64,000 nt of DNA from Isoetes taiwanensis (Eukaryota > Streptophyta > Lycopodiopsida > Isoetales > Isoetaceae): NCBI GenBank assembly GCA_021234155.1, contig JAJEKV010000066.1:2553552-2617551 (forward strand), written 5' to 3'. The position numbers and the translations under genes are program-made. Positions 11,092 through 24,157 of the stretch are shown piece by piece (positions within the stretch are counted from its first letter, which is position 1; each line of letters opens with the position of its first letter). The notes beneath the pieces were generated by a model. That model did not search any database. It worked only from the letters and a program-made list of their open reading frames with translations, and was not told the origin of the DNA.

Positions 11092-11803
11092 GAAGTAAAA
11101 TATCCAACATATTGCATAAAAGATCCATGATTAAGTACATTAGTGCCACGTGGTACCACATCATCATCTAGTGCTTCCACATCATCATACACATGTCATC
11201 CACATCATCTCCACTTCATAAAAAGTTTTGACTAGAAAAAATTCATTTTGCCACCTCACTTGACACCTCATCATCCCATAATGCCATGTCACCACCCACT
11301 TGCCAAATCACTCCACCAACTTGCCACATCTGACCTCTATTTTTAGCCAAAAATCCGAATGCCCTTTTTTGCAAAAAGATTATCCCATCTTGTAGAGCAT
11401 CAAAAAAGATTCCTTATGGAAAAAAGAATTTTTGAAAAAGACCCCTTTTAGACCTTCATTTTTAAGTTCTTGAGGTTCGTGCCAAATTTGAAAAAATAGT
11501 AAAAAAATTTCCTATCTATCCCCCCCTTTGGCCTAGTCACTCCCCCATCCAATCTCCCCTGCCACATGGTACACCCGGGCGTGTGGAGGGGCAACGGGCC
11601 GAATCCCACGTGGGCGCTTAATTTATTAATAAAAGTTTTTTCAGGCCTTATATACCCAAGCTGCTTGTCTTGAAAATGCCTGTGGGATATTGTTTTCAAA
11701 ATCTTCAAGAACCCTAAATTCTTATCATGCCAAGATCCGACCTTTTGTCTCGATTTAACTGCCTAATCATGGCTAAACACCCCCCGAATCCACCTTTTCT
11801 AAG
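11092..11803. other. Non-coding flank, no gene seen
   Basis: This is AT-rich sequence with short CATCATC and CCACATCATC runs near 11155-11220. No domain, repeat family or RNA gene was recognised. Confidence 0.5.
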
Positions 11804-12235
11804 TCAAGTACCATAAAAGTAAGCTAAAAGACACGGATTTGGGCCGAATTTGCCAAGAACAGGCCGGAAACAGGGGATAAAGAAAGGAGAATTATGTTCA
11901 CAGATTTTTCGAGGGCTTTGGCTGTAAGAACTGATCAAGGCATCTCTGAAGAAACCGGTTTGACTGACTGTAGCTTGAATCTGCCTTCCTTCCTTCATAA
12001 ATAAAAAATCCATAGAAAATTTAGATAAATACAGAGATAATCTGCTCCTTTCACTTGGGGAAGAAACAATTCCCCTAACATTCCATGACAAAAAAATCAT
12101 AGTACTGAATTGATATGTTCCACTTCCATTTATATCAGCACCATGAGACACTCCTCGTAGATCTACCCAACCAGTCTTAGAAAGAAGTAAGGGAAAGCCT
12201 CCTCCTTGTTCCACCCTTTCATTGCGCACTTCCAT
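11804..12235 (-). pseudogene. LINE ORF2 endonuclease fragment
   Basis: From about 12100 the minus strand reads MIFLSWNVRG, the conserved opening of the apurinic-type endonuclease of plant L1-like LINEs (family form F-x-x-W-N-V-R-G, the Asn helping to bind metal). It continues through DFLFMKEGR, matching the next conserved box D-x-x-x-x-Q-E-T, with the catalytic Glu kept. The reading ends after about 90 residues and no RT follows, so this is a short relic. The residues before MIFLSW belong to read-through of the leader. Confidence 0.7.
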
Positions 12236-12293
12236 TCTTAACTAAGGAGACCCTCATCTGTGCTCCATCCTCCCCATATGTTGTGTAACTCCA

Positions 12294-13856
<1,563 letters not shown>

Positions 13857-16113
13857 ATGAACATTGATATTTGGGTGTTAGGAGAAATATATTCTATTGA
13901 TCCTATTACCAAAAGAACCCCTGACTTTCGCTCAGCATCAGGGCGCATTCATTTTGCCTGTAAAGGCCAGCAAAGCTTGCTTGGATATTGTAACAATCTG
14001 ATTTCTGATAATTCTAACCAGCATTTGCAAGCAATGTATCATCAGTTGTATGTAGCTCATTGGAAAGTGTTAAATGATTGTAATTATCTTCATCAGCGTA
14101 ATATTTACTTGTCCACAAGAAGTAACAAAAATTGCTTATGGAGGTGAAAGAACTAAAGCATGGATTGAAAAGGGTTTCAGAAGACAACCAGAATTTTCAA
14201 AGAGATTGAAGAGATTGAAGATGACTCCACTAGGGCCTAGGGAGAGGAAAATGAATATGAAGGTTGTAAATATCCTTGCTCCTGGGGGAAGAGGCTCTAA
14301 AAGAAGGATCACTACCATAAAAAACTCCTGGATCCAAGCATGTCTCAGAAGAAGAAGAGAAAACCGTGTAATATTGCTTCTCTGTTGAAGAAACTAGTTA
14401 CAAATATGATGTTATAGAAATGATGAAGCTTTCAGGGGCCAATCACTTAAGGAAAGCCGTAATTGATCCGGTGTTAAGTGACTTAGGAAATAACCAAAGT
14501 CCCGAGAGCATGCAAGAGTTGTGTGATAATGTTGGTATGAGTAGGCAGGCTTACCTTGCTCTTTTCCGGTGTTTACAGGATGGGATGAAGCAACAGGGTA
14601 TTTAGTAAACCCATCCTCCCGAGGATCAGGGAGGTCAGAGCGAGCAGATCAAGGTGTAATTTTCAGGTGAAAGAGCATTTAGGTGAGATGTATCAAATTA
14701 CTACTTCGGTTCACCTGGGCACAATTTGTCTTGGGAATAGTAAGAAGAAGGGTGGATCCGAAAATGATTTGTTCATTCTGAATGAGAAAAATAATTGCTG
14801 GATGGACCTCACTAAGATGCTTTAGTTATTAGTTCGTTTCTATGACATGAAATTGGAAGAATATGCAGGGAAGCTGCAAATATGTATAAAGTTGAATGAG
14901 ATGGAATTCATCAAAGGTGAGAAATATGAAAGGGTGTCCTTGATACTAATGAACAGAGCATTATCAGCGATGAAAACGAATTCTCTGTTCAATCAGAGGA
15001 TCACACTTGGTGGATAGGTATCTTTCAGGTGCCTGAAGAAAATCATGGTGTTCTTCGATGGGTCTTCTAGTAGACGCCTATTCCTATTTTGATTGCTGCT
15101 CATGGAGTTGGAGAGCAACTAAATGTTTTTGGCTATGAAGATTATCAGGTAGAATGGCGTTTGGGTGCTGATTTGAAGACAATCAAGTGCATGTACAACA
15201 TGAAGCATGGATCTGGTAAGACTACCCTCGCATGCCCATATTGTTTGTATGCTAGGGTAGATAAGATTAGAAAAGGAAAGATCACTTTGGAGTGCTCCCC
15301 TGATATTGAACCAACACGAGATAAGGAAGATAAGGAATTGATCCCTGTCCTTGAAATTCCTTTGAAAAGAGTGCATATATGCACTCTTCATGCCTTTTTA
15401 AGAATAGTTGACAAGATGGTTTACATGAGTATTCTTTTTACCTGGAACAAGTCCCCTCAACCAGCCAGAGAAAGTTGCATGAAAGATGTAAAGAAAGTAC
15501 TGATTATAAAATACTTCAAGATCCTAAGAGGGGCGGTAAGGTACTATGCAAGCCATCGATGGGTGGAGTGAAAGCAATACTAAATTATGTAAGGATGGAA
15601 GCTTGCCATCTGGAACGTGGGAGAGCTACAAAGACCTACTGGTAGCTGAAGGTGACCGGACTGCGCGTGGGAGGACAAAGATTAAGAAGACAAAGGCATG
15701 GCAAAATCTTGGCATTCTTGTGAATTTATTGGCAGAGAAGAAAATGGTAGGTGATAAGTTGGATCTGTTCAAAACAGCAGTTGTTGATTTCACTAAGTCA
15801 TTTAAAGATGCATGGGGAGAATGTAATGTTACTTTTACATACATATACTTCAAGCCATGGTCTATGAGTCGTAAAGGAGTGTGGATGTTTGGGTATATGG
15901 AATATGCAGGGAATGGAAAAGTCACATAAACAGACTAAGAATGTTTTTTTAGATTTACCCAACCGAGGTGGGTGCGATAACTCATTGCAACAAATGTGCC
16001 AATGGTTTTACAGAAGAATTATGTGTAAGCTTGAAAAGAAGGAAAAGGCAAAATATGCCACGACTTTGGATAAGGTGCTTAGGAAGAAGGCTCGGCAGGA
16101 TAAAAAGAAGTAG
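13857..16113 (+). pseudogene. Gene P, transposon-associated protein with CPYC box (broken)
   Basis: Plus-strand pieces at 13857-14147, 14074-14388, 14420-14605, 15089-15571, 15546-15929 and 15889-16113 follow one another in changing frames, with short gaps that may be introns or decay. Features in order are a basic segment (GFRRQPEFSKRLKRLK), a helical part (LCDNVGMSRQAYLALF), EWRLGADLK, a CPYC box near 15229, VHICTLHAFLRIV near 15379, and at the end GMEKSHKQTK and a basic Lys-rich tail before the stop. From memory, this order of G-D-L-K, C-x-x-C, a H-x-x-H-type box and a final E-K-x-H-K segment resembles an unnamed protein family of mobile elements in invertebrates and non-seed plants. That placement is uncertain and the function is unknown. 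It faces gene M tail to tail. Confidence 0.5.
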
Positions 16114-16288
16114 GCATGGTGCAACTCAAGGGCAGCTGGGAATTTGAGACAGTGGAGGTCGACCAGGATCAAACAAGGGAATAGATATTTACCTGCGTTG
16201 TAACTTCCAATATCAAGTAATACATATATTATTTGTATGCAACATGGATATTTGTTATTCACACGACTCATATTTTACAATGGTTCTA

Positions 16289-16611
16289 TAGTGACCACGA
16301 TGAAAAATAGGCCCTTCCAAAATATGTGGAACAACCAATTTCGCACCGTGGCGAGGATGCGCGATTGTGCAAATGCCAAATTCGCACCATAGACACATTG
16401 CAAAATATGTGCTCCCATAATCTGTGGAGCAGTCAATTTCGCACCCTACACAGGGTGCAAAATAGGTGATTCCACAAACTATCCATAAAGTGTGGAATCA
16501 CGGTGCGAAATAGACACCCCCACAAAATGTGCAACCTTTGTTTTCGCACCGTGGCCACGGTGCGAAATGTTCACCCCCATAGGAACAATTCTCGCACTTT
16601 GGCGATGTTCC
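16289..16611. repeat. Palindrome array 1
   Basis: Five full or nearly full units and two half units share the half-site TTTCGCACCGTGG joined to its reverse complement. The unit at 16542-16567 is a perfect 26-bp palindrome; others lie near 16339, 16380 and 16437. Spacers often hold a smaller inverted repeat of TTCCA and TGGAA. The array sits between the 3' ends of genes P and M. Arrays 2 and 3 use the same core. Confidence 0.85.
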
Positions 16612-16616
16612 ACTTT

Positions 16617-16670
16617 AGCCAATCCAATAATGTTAAAAGAGCCCAACCCTACAAGACGACTATATATATT
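16617..16670 (+). promoter_or_regulatory. Possible promoter beside array 1
   Basis: A double CCAAT (AGCCAATCCAATAATG) is followed about 40 bp later by TATATATATT at 16661-16670. This is the same arrangement of array then TATA box seen for arrays 2 and 3, but it points on the plus strand towards gene M's 3' end and no gene follows it. It may be a relic or chance. Confidence 0.35.
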
Positions 16671-16733
16671 ACGATGAGAAACCTTAAAAGCTAAAACCTA
16701 TTCGAGACAGTGATATAAAAAACTCATATAATT

Positions 16734-16858
16734 GCATCGATCCGAGCCCTTGGATCGCCATTATGGGCAGGGACGAGCCATTATATAAGTGCACTCCATA
16801 TTCGAGACCAGTTATCGACGTCTTCTCACAGCAGCACTTCTTTCATTCCCATTGCTTC
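16734..16858 (+). repeat. Split direct repeat A1
   Basis: This starts GCATCGATCCGAGCCC and contains an inverted pair CGATCC/GGATCG in its first 24 bases, a likely recombinase recognition hairpin, and a TATATAAG box near 16783 that may drive the element. It matches A2 at 23334-23458 with only a few mismatches, and the similarity stops abruptly at the end. Confidence 0.88.
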
Positions 16859-18339
16859 AATGGCTCTTCGTCCAACGGATTTCTTCTCTAGCTTCTCTGC
16901 CGGATTCCTTCTCCATATCGTTGCTACCGGCACCTTCATGGCGAGTTTCCTCATAGTTCTTTAGAAAATACGCCTTTTTCCCTTTGTGATCTTTACGTTT
17001 AGGGGTTCTCACCCTTATTCTGACAGTTTTTCTTGTTCTATTGCTCTCTTTGTGCTCGCATGGATTTATTTTTCTTTAGCACCAGCATGCAGTATCGATG
17101 CTTGCTAGGCCATCCTACATGTTAGGAGTCACGGCGATTTGAATTATGATTTGATAATTTCGCATTATGGAGTTATGGTTTGATAGTTTTCCATTCTCTT
17201 AGTTTCTATTAGCTTAATCTCTATGACAATGGGGTGACCTGTTCCTGTGAATTGATTTTTGTGGAGTTGTTTTGAGGTTCCGCGTGGTTTCAGTGGCATT
17301 GCCTGTGTTGGGACTGATTTTTTTACGTTTTCTCCTGATCTTAGTGTTTGTGTTTGGAATTTTTCAATTCCTTTCTTATGATCTCTCCACTGTGTCCCTT
17401 GCAGATGGGTTTCGGCTTTCATTTTCTTGTATTTGATCTATGTTAGATCCTCTGTGGTTTTCTTATTTTTTTTCCCTTCTCATTGATCCTAATAGCTGGT
17501 TCCTGTTTCATCGCTCTTTTGTTACTCGGCTTCTGTATTCAGACCAGTCAGCTTCTGCTATGGGCAGCATGGGGTTCAATCCAGCATCTATCGGCAGGAA
17601 TGCCTCTTAGTTATACTCTGGCTCTCAGTCTCGATCCCATAGCTCCTTTCCCCTCTTGCTCTGTTTTTCCTCATCCCTGCCTTTGTTTGTCGATCTAGCA
17701 ACCCATTGCGACCTGAGCGCTCTATTATCTGCTATCCAGGCTCTTTGGCATTTGGAATTCTGTTTTTCTTAATGGTACCTTTGCCTGGCACCCAAGGCTT
17801 CTTTTTTGCGCTTCCGACCTGTGCTTCTCTGTTCTTCTTCATGCCAGTGTTCCAGTTCCGCTTTCCGACTTCCGACTTCTGCCTTCAGACTTCGGACGCC
17901 CGGCTTCCAACTTGGATTGCTCTCATCCCTTCTGCTATGAGCGACCTCCACCAGCCAATCTGACGGCCATCTCTCTCTTCCTCTAGTCAGTCTGTGATTC
18001 CAGTTGTTGGATCTGCTGGGTCGATTTCCACCGTTCTTTCTTTTGTTTAATTTTGGCCTCCTTCTGTCTTTGGAGGTCCCTATCCGCTATCGGCCTCCTT
18101 TCAATCTTGTGCATGCCCCTTTTCAGCTCGTCCTCCCTCTCCTTCTGTCCTCTGCTCTTTGGCCGGTCTTCATACCACAGTTCCCTTTTATAAAGGGTTT
18201 TTTGTGCTACCGTCTCGTCCATCCTTCTTGGTTTATCTTTTTTGCGTGTCAGTATGCCATTCAGTTGCCCTCTGTGCTGTGCAGATCTCTTTTCTGTTGG
18301 TTTTTTTTCCTCCGCCCTTTGCACCTCTGGAGATTGCGA
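16859..18339 (+). other. Leader region of the DIRS-like element
   Basis: This is pyrimidine-rich sequence with long chance readings on both strands and no domain I recognise. The pyrimidine bias continues through the coding region of the element and sets it apart from its flanks. Confidence 0.4.
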
Positions 18340-18674
18340 TGTCGACGCACCATCTCTACACACATCATTTGGACGCTCTGCACCCATCTCCTCGCAATCC
18401 GTTGCAACTAGACCGTCGTTACATTAATTGGCCTGCTAAATTCTTCTGGGCACTTTATCTTTACGCATCTTTTTCTCCTGCCGTCTGTCGGGTGTTCCGC
18501 TCCTATAAGCTCCTCGATCCTCCCCGGGCTCGATTCTTGGGGGACGTCATTCTGCAATGGGGGTTCTCGTCCTTACGCCCCGTTCAATTGCGCGAGTTTT
18601 TCCTTATCTTGACTGAATATCCTGCGCAATTTCTTCCCACTTATCCGGCAATTTCTTGGGGTTTGATAGCATGA
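18340..18674 (+). CDS. Short ORF of the DIRS-like element, unknown
   Basis: An ATG at 18340 opens about 111 codons ending in a stop at 18674 (starts MSTHHLYTHH, ends AISWGLIA). The middle has several aromatic residues in a helical pattern (FFWALYLYASF) and an arginine-rich part. I do not recognise it. It could be a piece of Gag, since it lies upstream of the coiled-coil ORF in the same orientation. A longer upstream reading in the same frame lacks any sign of being coding. Confidence 0.35.
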
Positions 18675-18736
18675 TTGTCCTAGACCTTCATTTGGGGGTT
18701 ACGCTCTGTGCCTCATCACAGTATTTGGCGTCGTCT

Positions 18737-19010
18737 TATGAATAATATGAAATAAAATGGTTTGATTTTTGTCTTTCAACGTTTATGAATAATATGAACT
18801 AAAATGGTTTGATTTTGTTGCCTATATGTTGGTTTTCTTTTCTTTGGTATGTTGTACCCATATGAGGGTTTGAACTTTTGTCTTTTAACGTTTATGAATA
18901 CTATGAACTAAAATGGTTTGACTTTTTTCTTTTAATGTTATTGCCTATACGTTGGTTTTCCTTTTCTTTGGTATGTTGTTACCCATATGAGGGTTTCTAT
19001 ATGTTCTTAC
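18737..19010 (+). repeat. Tandem repeat with TATGAATAATATGAA unit
   Basis: The block starting ATGAATAATATGAA and continuing AATGGTTTGA occurs at about 18737, 18785 and 18895. The last two copies are followed by a shared stretch with TTGGTTTTC and CCATATGAGGGTTT, so the longer period is about 110 bp. It separates two readings of the DIRS-like element and is non-coding. Confidence 0.7.
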
Positions 19011-19509
19011 CTATGTGTTGTTGTTTTTCTAGTATATGGCATTACCTATAGGTTGTGTTGTTACCTATTGTCCATCGCATGGTTTTTTGCGGGTGTGTCT
19101 CTCTTCCCATGTATCATTCACCCTTGCATTTAAATTCACACTACTTTTACGCATTCTTGCATCGTCGTTGACAATTTGGTTTCCTCATCTTTAGGTTCTG
19201 GATTTTGCATCTTCGTTAATTCTTGTTGGCCTCCCCCATACGCGTTTTTCTAGCATTCTCATTATTGTGGCTTCTCCCAATTATTTTATTGTTATTTCAT
19301 TTTTCACATGAGAGTTACTTTGCATTTTTCTTTTATTGTTATCGTCCTCGTTGGATGACCTTTGCACATTCTTGGACTCGTCATCGCATGGGATTGACTT
19401 GCCTTTTGTCGGGGCAACCCCTCTTTTCCGTTTCGAGGCGGCACACCCCCTTTTCCATTGTTTTTTATTTTCTAATGTATTTCGTTTTTTGTCAAGTCAT
19501 TGAACTGAT

Positions 19510-20550
19510 ACCATCCATAGCGGGCACTCTAACCTCTCATACATCGAGTTCACTTTCTCCCCCAGGGCTCGCTCGCGCCGCTGGTTCTCGTCGTCAACGC
19601 GAAGCTTCCCTTTCGCCTGCGCCGGACTCTGTGGATCCAACTTCACTTTCTCCCACCACCTCCCCCTCTTCCGCATCTTCCATTTTTTTTTTGGTCCCCT
19701 CCAGCCTTTGCTGCTTCTTTCTCCTTTTCTCTAGCGAGTGCCATCTCTCCTTCTTTTCCCACTCAGATGGCTCCTCTTTTCTCTTCTCTGCCACATGCAT
19801 CTTCCGCCTCTACAATGCCCATTCCTTCTGCTTCCGTTCCTCCTGATTATACTCAATTATTGCATGAGCTTCAACAGCAGCGAGCCACACTCCAAGCACT
19901 CCAGACATCGTTGACCCAACAATTGTTAGTTCAGTCCTTCAAGGGATATTCGAGGCGAGCGCTGACCTACCCATTTTTTGGTAAGCGACTCCATCGCGGC
20001 ATTATGAAGTTTGCCGGTTATGAACACCGGTTTCATTGGATTCGGACGCCTAGCTATGTTGGGGTCGTCATTCGCACGATGTCTTTGCCGAGATGGTGGA
20101 AAAGGTAAGCGATTGGCGGACCAAGAACTGAAATTTGTCCTTATTGCTGACCAACATTGATACAACATCGCCTTTGCAATTTAGTGAGTCCCCCTGTTTG
20201 AATTTTTCCTCTGACGAATCCAAACACCTTCAACAGCCAAGAAATCCGCCCAAGAGAAATGCCTCCCGCGGTACACTTTCTCCTTACCTTCGCCCCGCCA
20301 CTTTTTCTTCTTCCGCTTCTTCACCCTCTAACCCCCTCCTTTATTTTGCGGCACTATTTGTGGTCGTTTTAAGCCATCGCTGGAAAAACCGCTTTTTCAA
20401 GCGATCCTTCCATAATGCAGTTCCTCCCTTTTCCCCACCATTTTCTCACTCAATTCCTCTCAACCCAACACCATTGATGGCTCCCCTCCCACGGGACAAA
20501 CCATCCGCCCCTTCCCCCTCACCGTTATACGCCTTGGTCTTTTTAAGCTA
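19510..20550 (+). pseudogene. Gag-like ORF of the DIRS-like element
   Basis: Pieces in several frames run from a Ser/Pro/Thr-rich N-terminus (19550-19700) to a predicted coiled coil (YTQLLHELQQQRATLQALQ, about 19850-19905), then a basic aromatic part near 19950-20100 and a low-complexity Ser/Pro tail. Near 20346 a C-G-T-I-C-G box appears in one frame, possibly a relic of a zinc knuckle. Position before RT and composition suit the first ORF of DIRS-like elements. No catalytic domain is expected in it. Frameshifts are frequent. Confidence 0.45.
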
Positions 20551-20752
20551 ATCTGGTTTTTGTCAGTTCCTCACTATGTGTTGTATTTCATTCTGGTTAT
20601 CAATAAAGGATATTGTTTTTTATGACCTGCCTTTTCTTACAAATTGTCAAGTTTTTACCTCTCCTTTACCCCATCTCCCCTTTGATCCTGTTGTTCTTGA
20701 TCCTGTCTTGTCTTTGCCTTTCTAGTGCTCTATCTCTACAAATTCCGTCGTC

Positions 20753-22180
20753 TTGTCTTGGATCCAACATGGCTATGCTCTCTCTTGGGCTCATAGACCT
20801 CCACCTCAACCCTTTATTCGCCCGAATCTTTCTTCTCTCTCGTCACACATTTCTTTTGCTCGTTCTGCCATTCGTGATCTCCTAAGTTCTGATGCTCTCA
20901 TGCAAGTTCCGTCACATCTTTTTTCCTGCTCACCCCTAGGCGTTGTGCCCAAGGAGACCACAAGTTCCGCTTGATTTTGGATTTACGCTATCTTAACTCT
21001 TTTTTATCTGTTCCTTCTTTTCGTTATGAATCTTTGTCCGATGCTTTGGCTGTTCTTCAACTACATGATTTTCTTTTTACTGTGGATTTGAAATCCGGTT
21101 ACCATCATGTTCCCATCTGGTCTCCTCGTCACACTTTTCTGAAATTTCAGTTTGACCACCAATTTTTTGTCTTTACTATGCTGCCTTTTGGCCTTGCCTC
21201 TGCTCCCTTTGTCTTTACCAAATTAATGCGCCCGTTGGTCCGGCATTAGCGAGCTTCCGGTATTCGCTGCACACCTTATATGGATGATTTCTTTTTTAAC
21301 ACTCAGCATGATCCTAGTTCTCTTCAGCATCGCATCATTTATGATTTGCAATCTGCTGGATTTCTCATTGTTTGGCCTAAATGTCGCCTCCGTTTGTCTC
21401 ACCGCACCATTTTCCTTGGGTTTCTCCTTGATGCTTCTGCCATGGTTATTTGCGTATCTTCCAAGAAATTAGCCAAGTTTTTTCAACTATCGTCTTTGCT
21501 TCTCTCCTCCTCACATTATATATCATGTCATCTCGCCAAATTCTTGGGTTTTCTCTGGTCCCTTTGCATCGTTTTTTGTTCCCCGGTCTCTGCTTTAACT
21601 TTCTTTTCCTATCGCCTTATTCAACCCTTCCACTGGGATACCCCTATTTCTTTATCCTCTTTAGCCCGGCTAGAAATTGTGTTATGGGAATCCATCGCCT
21701 CTTCTCTGAGCTTTCGCCCCATTTCCCCACCCCGATGTCCATCGGCCGTACTAGATATCCATTTTCTCACCCTGGAGGTTTTCCTCCTTTGTTTTCACTT
21801 TTCTATTTCCTTAGAGCCTATTTGGATTCCTCGCTCCCAATATGAATGGGTCGATTATCTTTCTTGCCTTCCTCAATCAGATGAGTTTGCCCTCGCACCT
21901 TGGTGTTTTCACTATATTGATTCCTTGTGAGGCCCACATCATGTTGATCGTTTCGCCTCCCCTCTTAACCACAAGCTCCCAGTTTATAATACTCGGTTTG
22001 CATATCCGCACACCTATGATTGGCACATCTTTAACAATTTTTGTTTTCCTCTACCATCCTTAGTTCCCCGCGTTTTACACCATGCGGCCGCGTGTCATGC
22101 TCATATTACTTTAGTGGTTCTACACTGGCCCTCTGCACCATGGTGGCCCCTTCTCTGGAGGGGATCGGCATAGGCATCCT
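20753..22180 (+). pseudogene. DIRS-type reverse transcriptase and RNase H
   Basis: The order of boxes is that of DIRS polymerases: a leader with SPLGVVPKE (about 20930), then LILDLRYLNSFL at 20971, FTVDLKSGYHHVPI (motif A) near 21080, MLPFGLASAPFVFTKL (motif B) near 21180, and YMDDFF at 21278 (catalytic box, both Asp kept). After RT comes KCRLRLSHRTIFLGFLLD (thumb), and at 21930-21959 GPHHVDRFAS, the signature ending the RNase H part of DIRS elements. A stop lies at 21247-21249 between motif B and the YMDD box, and there are shifts near 20970 and at the 3' side. The RT core itself is well preserved. Confidence 0.85.
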
Positions 22181-22194
22181 TTATTAAGGATTTT

Positions 22195-23272
22195 ATGTTT
22201 TTTGATGCATTTTCTTTGGCTTTATTGCCCCATATATCGTCTCCACTTATGGGATGTCGACGTCATGTGACTCTTTACGTTTTTCGTGTGGTTTTACGTT
22301 GTCTTGTGGCAGCTACCTCTCGCTTGCTTACTCTCCAGGAGGTCTCCTTGTTCCTCTCCACTTTACCTTTGGTGTTTTCCGCCCGTGCCCGATCCACCCT
22401 CACGGCTTACATAGCTATGTTCCGCCGCTTTGTTGCTTGGTGTCGTCGACATTCTGTTTCATATCTCCCTGCTTTCCCCTTCGTCGTTGCGGCCCTTTTT
22501 GCCTCTCTCCATCACCCTGACATGTCTTCCTCGTCGACTACTTCGGCCTCAACCGCAATATCCTTTTTTTCATCAAATTTTCAACCTTCCGTCCCCTGCT
22601 GTATTACCTTTACCGTCCCTTAGCTCGTCAATCTACCTCTCATCGCCCCTCCCCACCCCCCTCTCGGGCACCTTGCTTCCCTTCTTCTTCCTCAAGATGC
22701 TTCTGTTGTTCTCCATTTCACGTATCCCACAGCCCCATTCCCCTCTTTCCTTTGCCCATATCATGCTTTCCTTTGCTGACTTTTACGTGCATCTCAGGGC
22801 CCCTCGCATTTAAGCGGGCATAATCTCTCCTTTTCCTTGTCCCATATTGATATTCTTATCTGCCATTCCAAACAAAAGCAACTTGCCCGCGGTCATACAA
22901 TTACTTTAGCTTGTCTGTCGTCGCTTGCATGTCTTGTGACTATTCTCCAGGTCTGATTTTTATGGGTACTTATCATCTCCTCGATCCTCCTTCAGACGGC
23001 TCTCTTTTTCATGCCTCTCCCTTCTCTTTGCGCCCCCCCTTATCCTATCCGACAACCCGCTTATGGTGGAGGAGTTGTCTTCTCGGTATCAGCTTGGATC
23101 CATCCCAATATGGTACACATTCTGCGGTTGAGCCTTGGCAGCTGCGGCTCGGGAAGTCCCACATGATGCTGCTCGCGCCCACGGTCCTTGGCGCTTCTCT
23201 TCCTCCCACTCTCGCTACGTGCTTCGCGACCCGACTCAACACTTGGAGGTTTCTCGGCGGCTGGGCTTATAG
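22195..23272 (+). pseudogene. Tyrosine recombinase of the DIRS-like element
   Basis: The N-terminal SAM-like core-binding part is read at 22350-22620 (SARARSTLTAYIAMFRRFVAWC). The catalytic part is broken into frames: YGTHS near 23110, followed after a shift by AAAAREVPHDAARAHGPWRF, and SRYV near 23200, where HGPW supplies the second His/Trp box and the Tyr is the expected nucleophile. The protein ends RRLGL with a stop at 23270-23272, just before B1. Such enzymes integrate DIRS elements without target duplication, which fits the ends seen here. Confidence 0.75.
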
Positions 23273-23290
23273 CTAAGGAAGTTCTCTGGT

Positions 23291-23333
23291 AGTCGGTCGG
23301 TTTTGTGTCTCTTGCGAGTCCCTTACCAGAATT
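23291..23333 (+). repeat. Split direct repeat B1
   Basis: About 40 bp ending TTACCAGAATT, nearly identical to B2 at 24158-24200. It abuts A2 directly, forming the B1-A2 junction that is diagnostic for split direct repeats. Confidence 0.85.
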
Positions 23334-23458
23334 GCATCGATCCAAGCCCTCGGATCGCCATTTGGGGCAGGGACGAGCCATTATATAAGTGCACTCCACA
23401 TTCGAGATCAGTTATCGACGTCTTCTCACAGCAGTACTTCTTTCATTCCCATTGCTTC
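23334..23458 (+). repeat. Split direct repeat A2
   Basis: The second copy of A, beginning GCATCGATCCAAGCCC, with the same CGATCC/GGATCG pair and TATATAAG box as A1. Confidence 0.88.
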
Positions 23459-23529
23459 TCTCTTTTCTCGCCCTGATTTGCTGGGGGCACTTGTCTCTTG
23501 TTTTCACGTGTTTTTTGTTCATGCACTCT

Positions 23530-23725
23530 TATATTATTATCCACCCTCGGGTGTTGCTATAATATATTTTTTTTCATCGGCATCGTATCGCATTATTCTC
23601 CACTTGTGGGTGATGCTATTTATTTTCACCTTGAGGGTGACGCACATTTTTTTTTAGCATGTTCATTCTTCCACCCGTTGGGTGACGCTTTTTCTCCACC
23701 CTACGGGTGATGCTATCTTCTCCTT
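23530..23725 (+). repeat. Degenerate hairpin repeats in the A2-B2 spacer
   Basis: The pattern CCACCC-x-GGGTGATGCT recurs five times, near 23540, 23600, 23625, 23670 and 23697, each pairing CACCC or CACTT with GGGTG around a short loop. The loops differ while the arms are kept, which suggests that the stem matters or that the unit arose from a palindrome. It lies inside the DIRS-like element, between A2 and B2. Confidence 0.65.
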
Positions 23726-24157
23726 TTGCCATGTATTGTTGTTTTCTCATATGTCCTCATCGCTCACATCGATTTTAGGTGCTTGTTGTTGCGCAGCTTG
23801 CTGCATCACTGCCATGCATGTTTTTGTTCTCCTTAACCATTCATGGGTGCTTTCTCTGCATTCTCTGTTTTTCTTGCAGGTGTTATGCCGTCTTGCAGGG
23901 TTCATTCCATCTTGCATACCCCATCAACCCACTTCCTTCGATTCTCCAGGCAACCATTCAAGGTTGTTGGCTCTCATTAGAGTTTTCCTCGAAAACCCGG
24001 AAGGGCGCCATTACCCTGAGAAGTTGTCGCCATTACCCTTCTATACTGCCTGTGCACATTTTCTTCTTGACGGGGTAGTTCGATATTGTTCCTATGGTAA
24101 GCTCCCCATCTCTATTATTCAAACATTGTATACTGCTGCTGTGATGAATGACAAGCT
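23726..24157 (+). other. A2-B2 spacer, unassigned reading
   Basis: A plus-strand frame stays open across most of this stretch and includes VFLENPEGRHYPEKLSPLPF. I do not recognise it. It is within the element, and a role as part of the element or as captured sequence cannot be decided. Confidence 0.3.

Noticed and set aside
17983-18387. Minus-strand reading of 134 charged codons in the DIRS-like element
   Set aside because: It is the complement of a pyrimidine-rich strand, which gives long Arg/Lys/Glu readings by composition alone; the element's real genes are on the plus strand.
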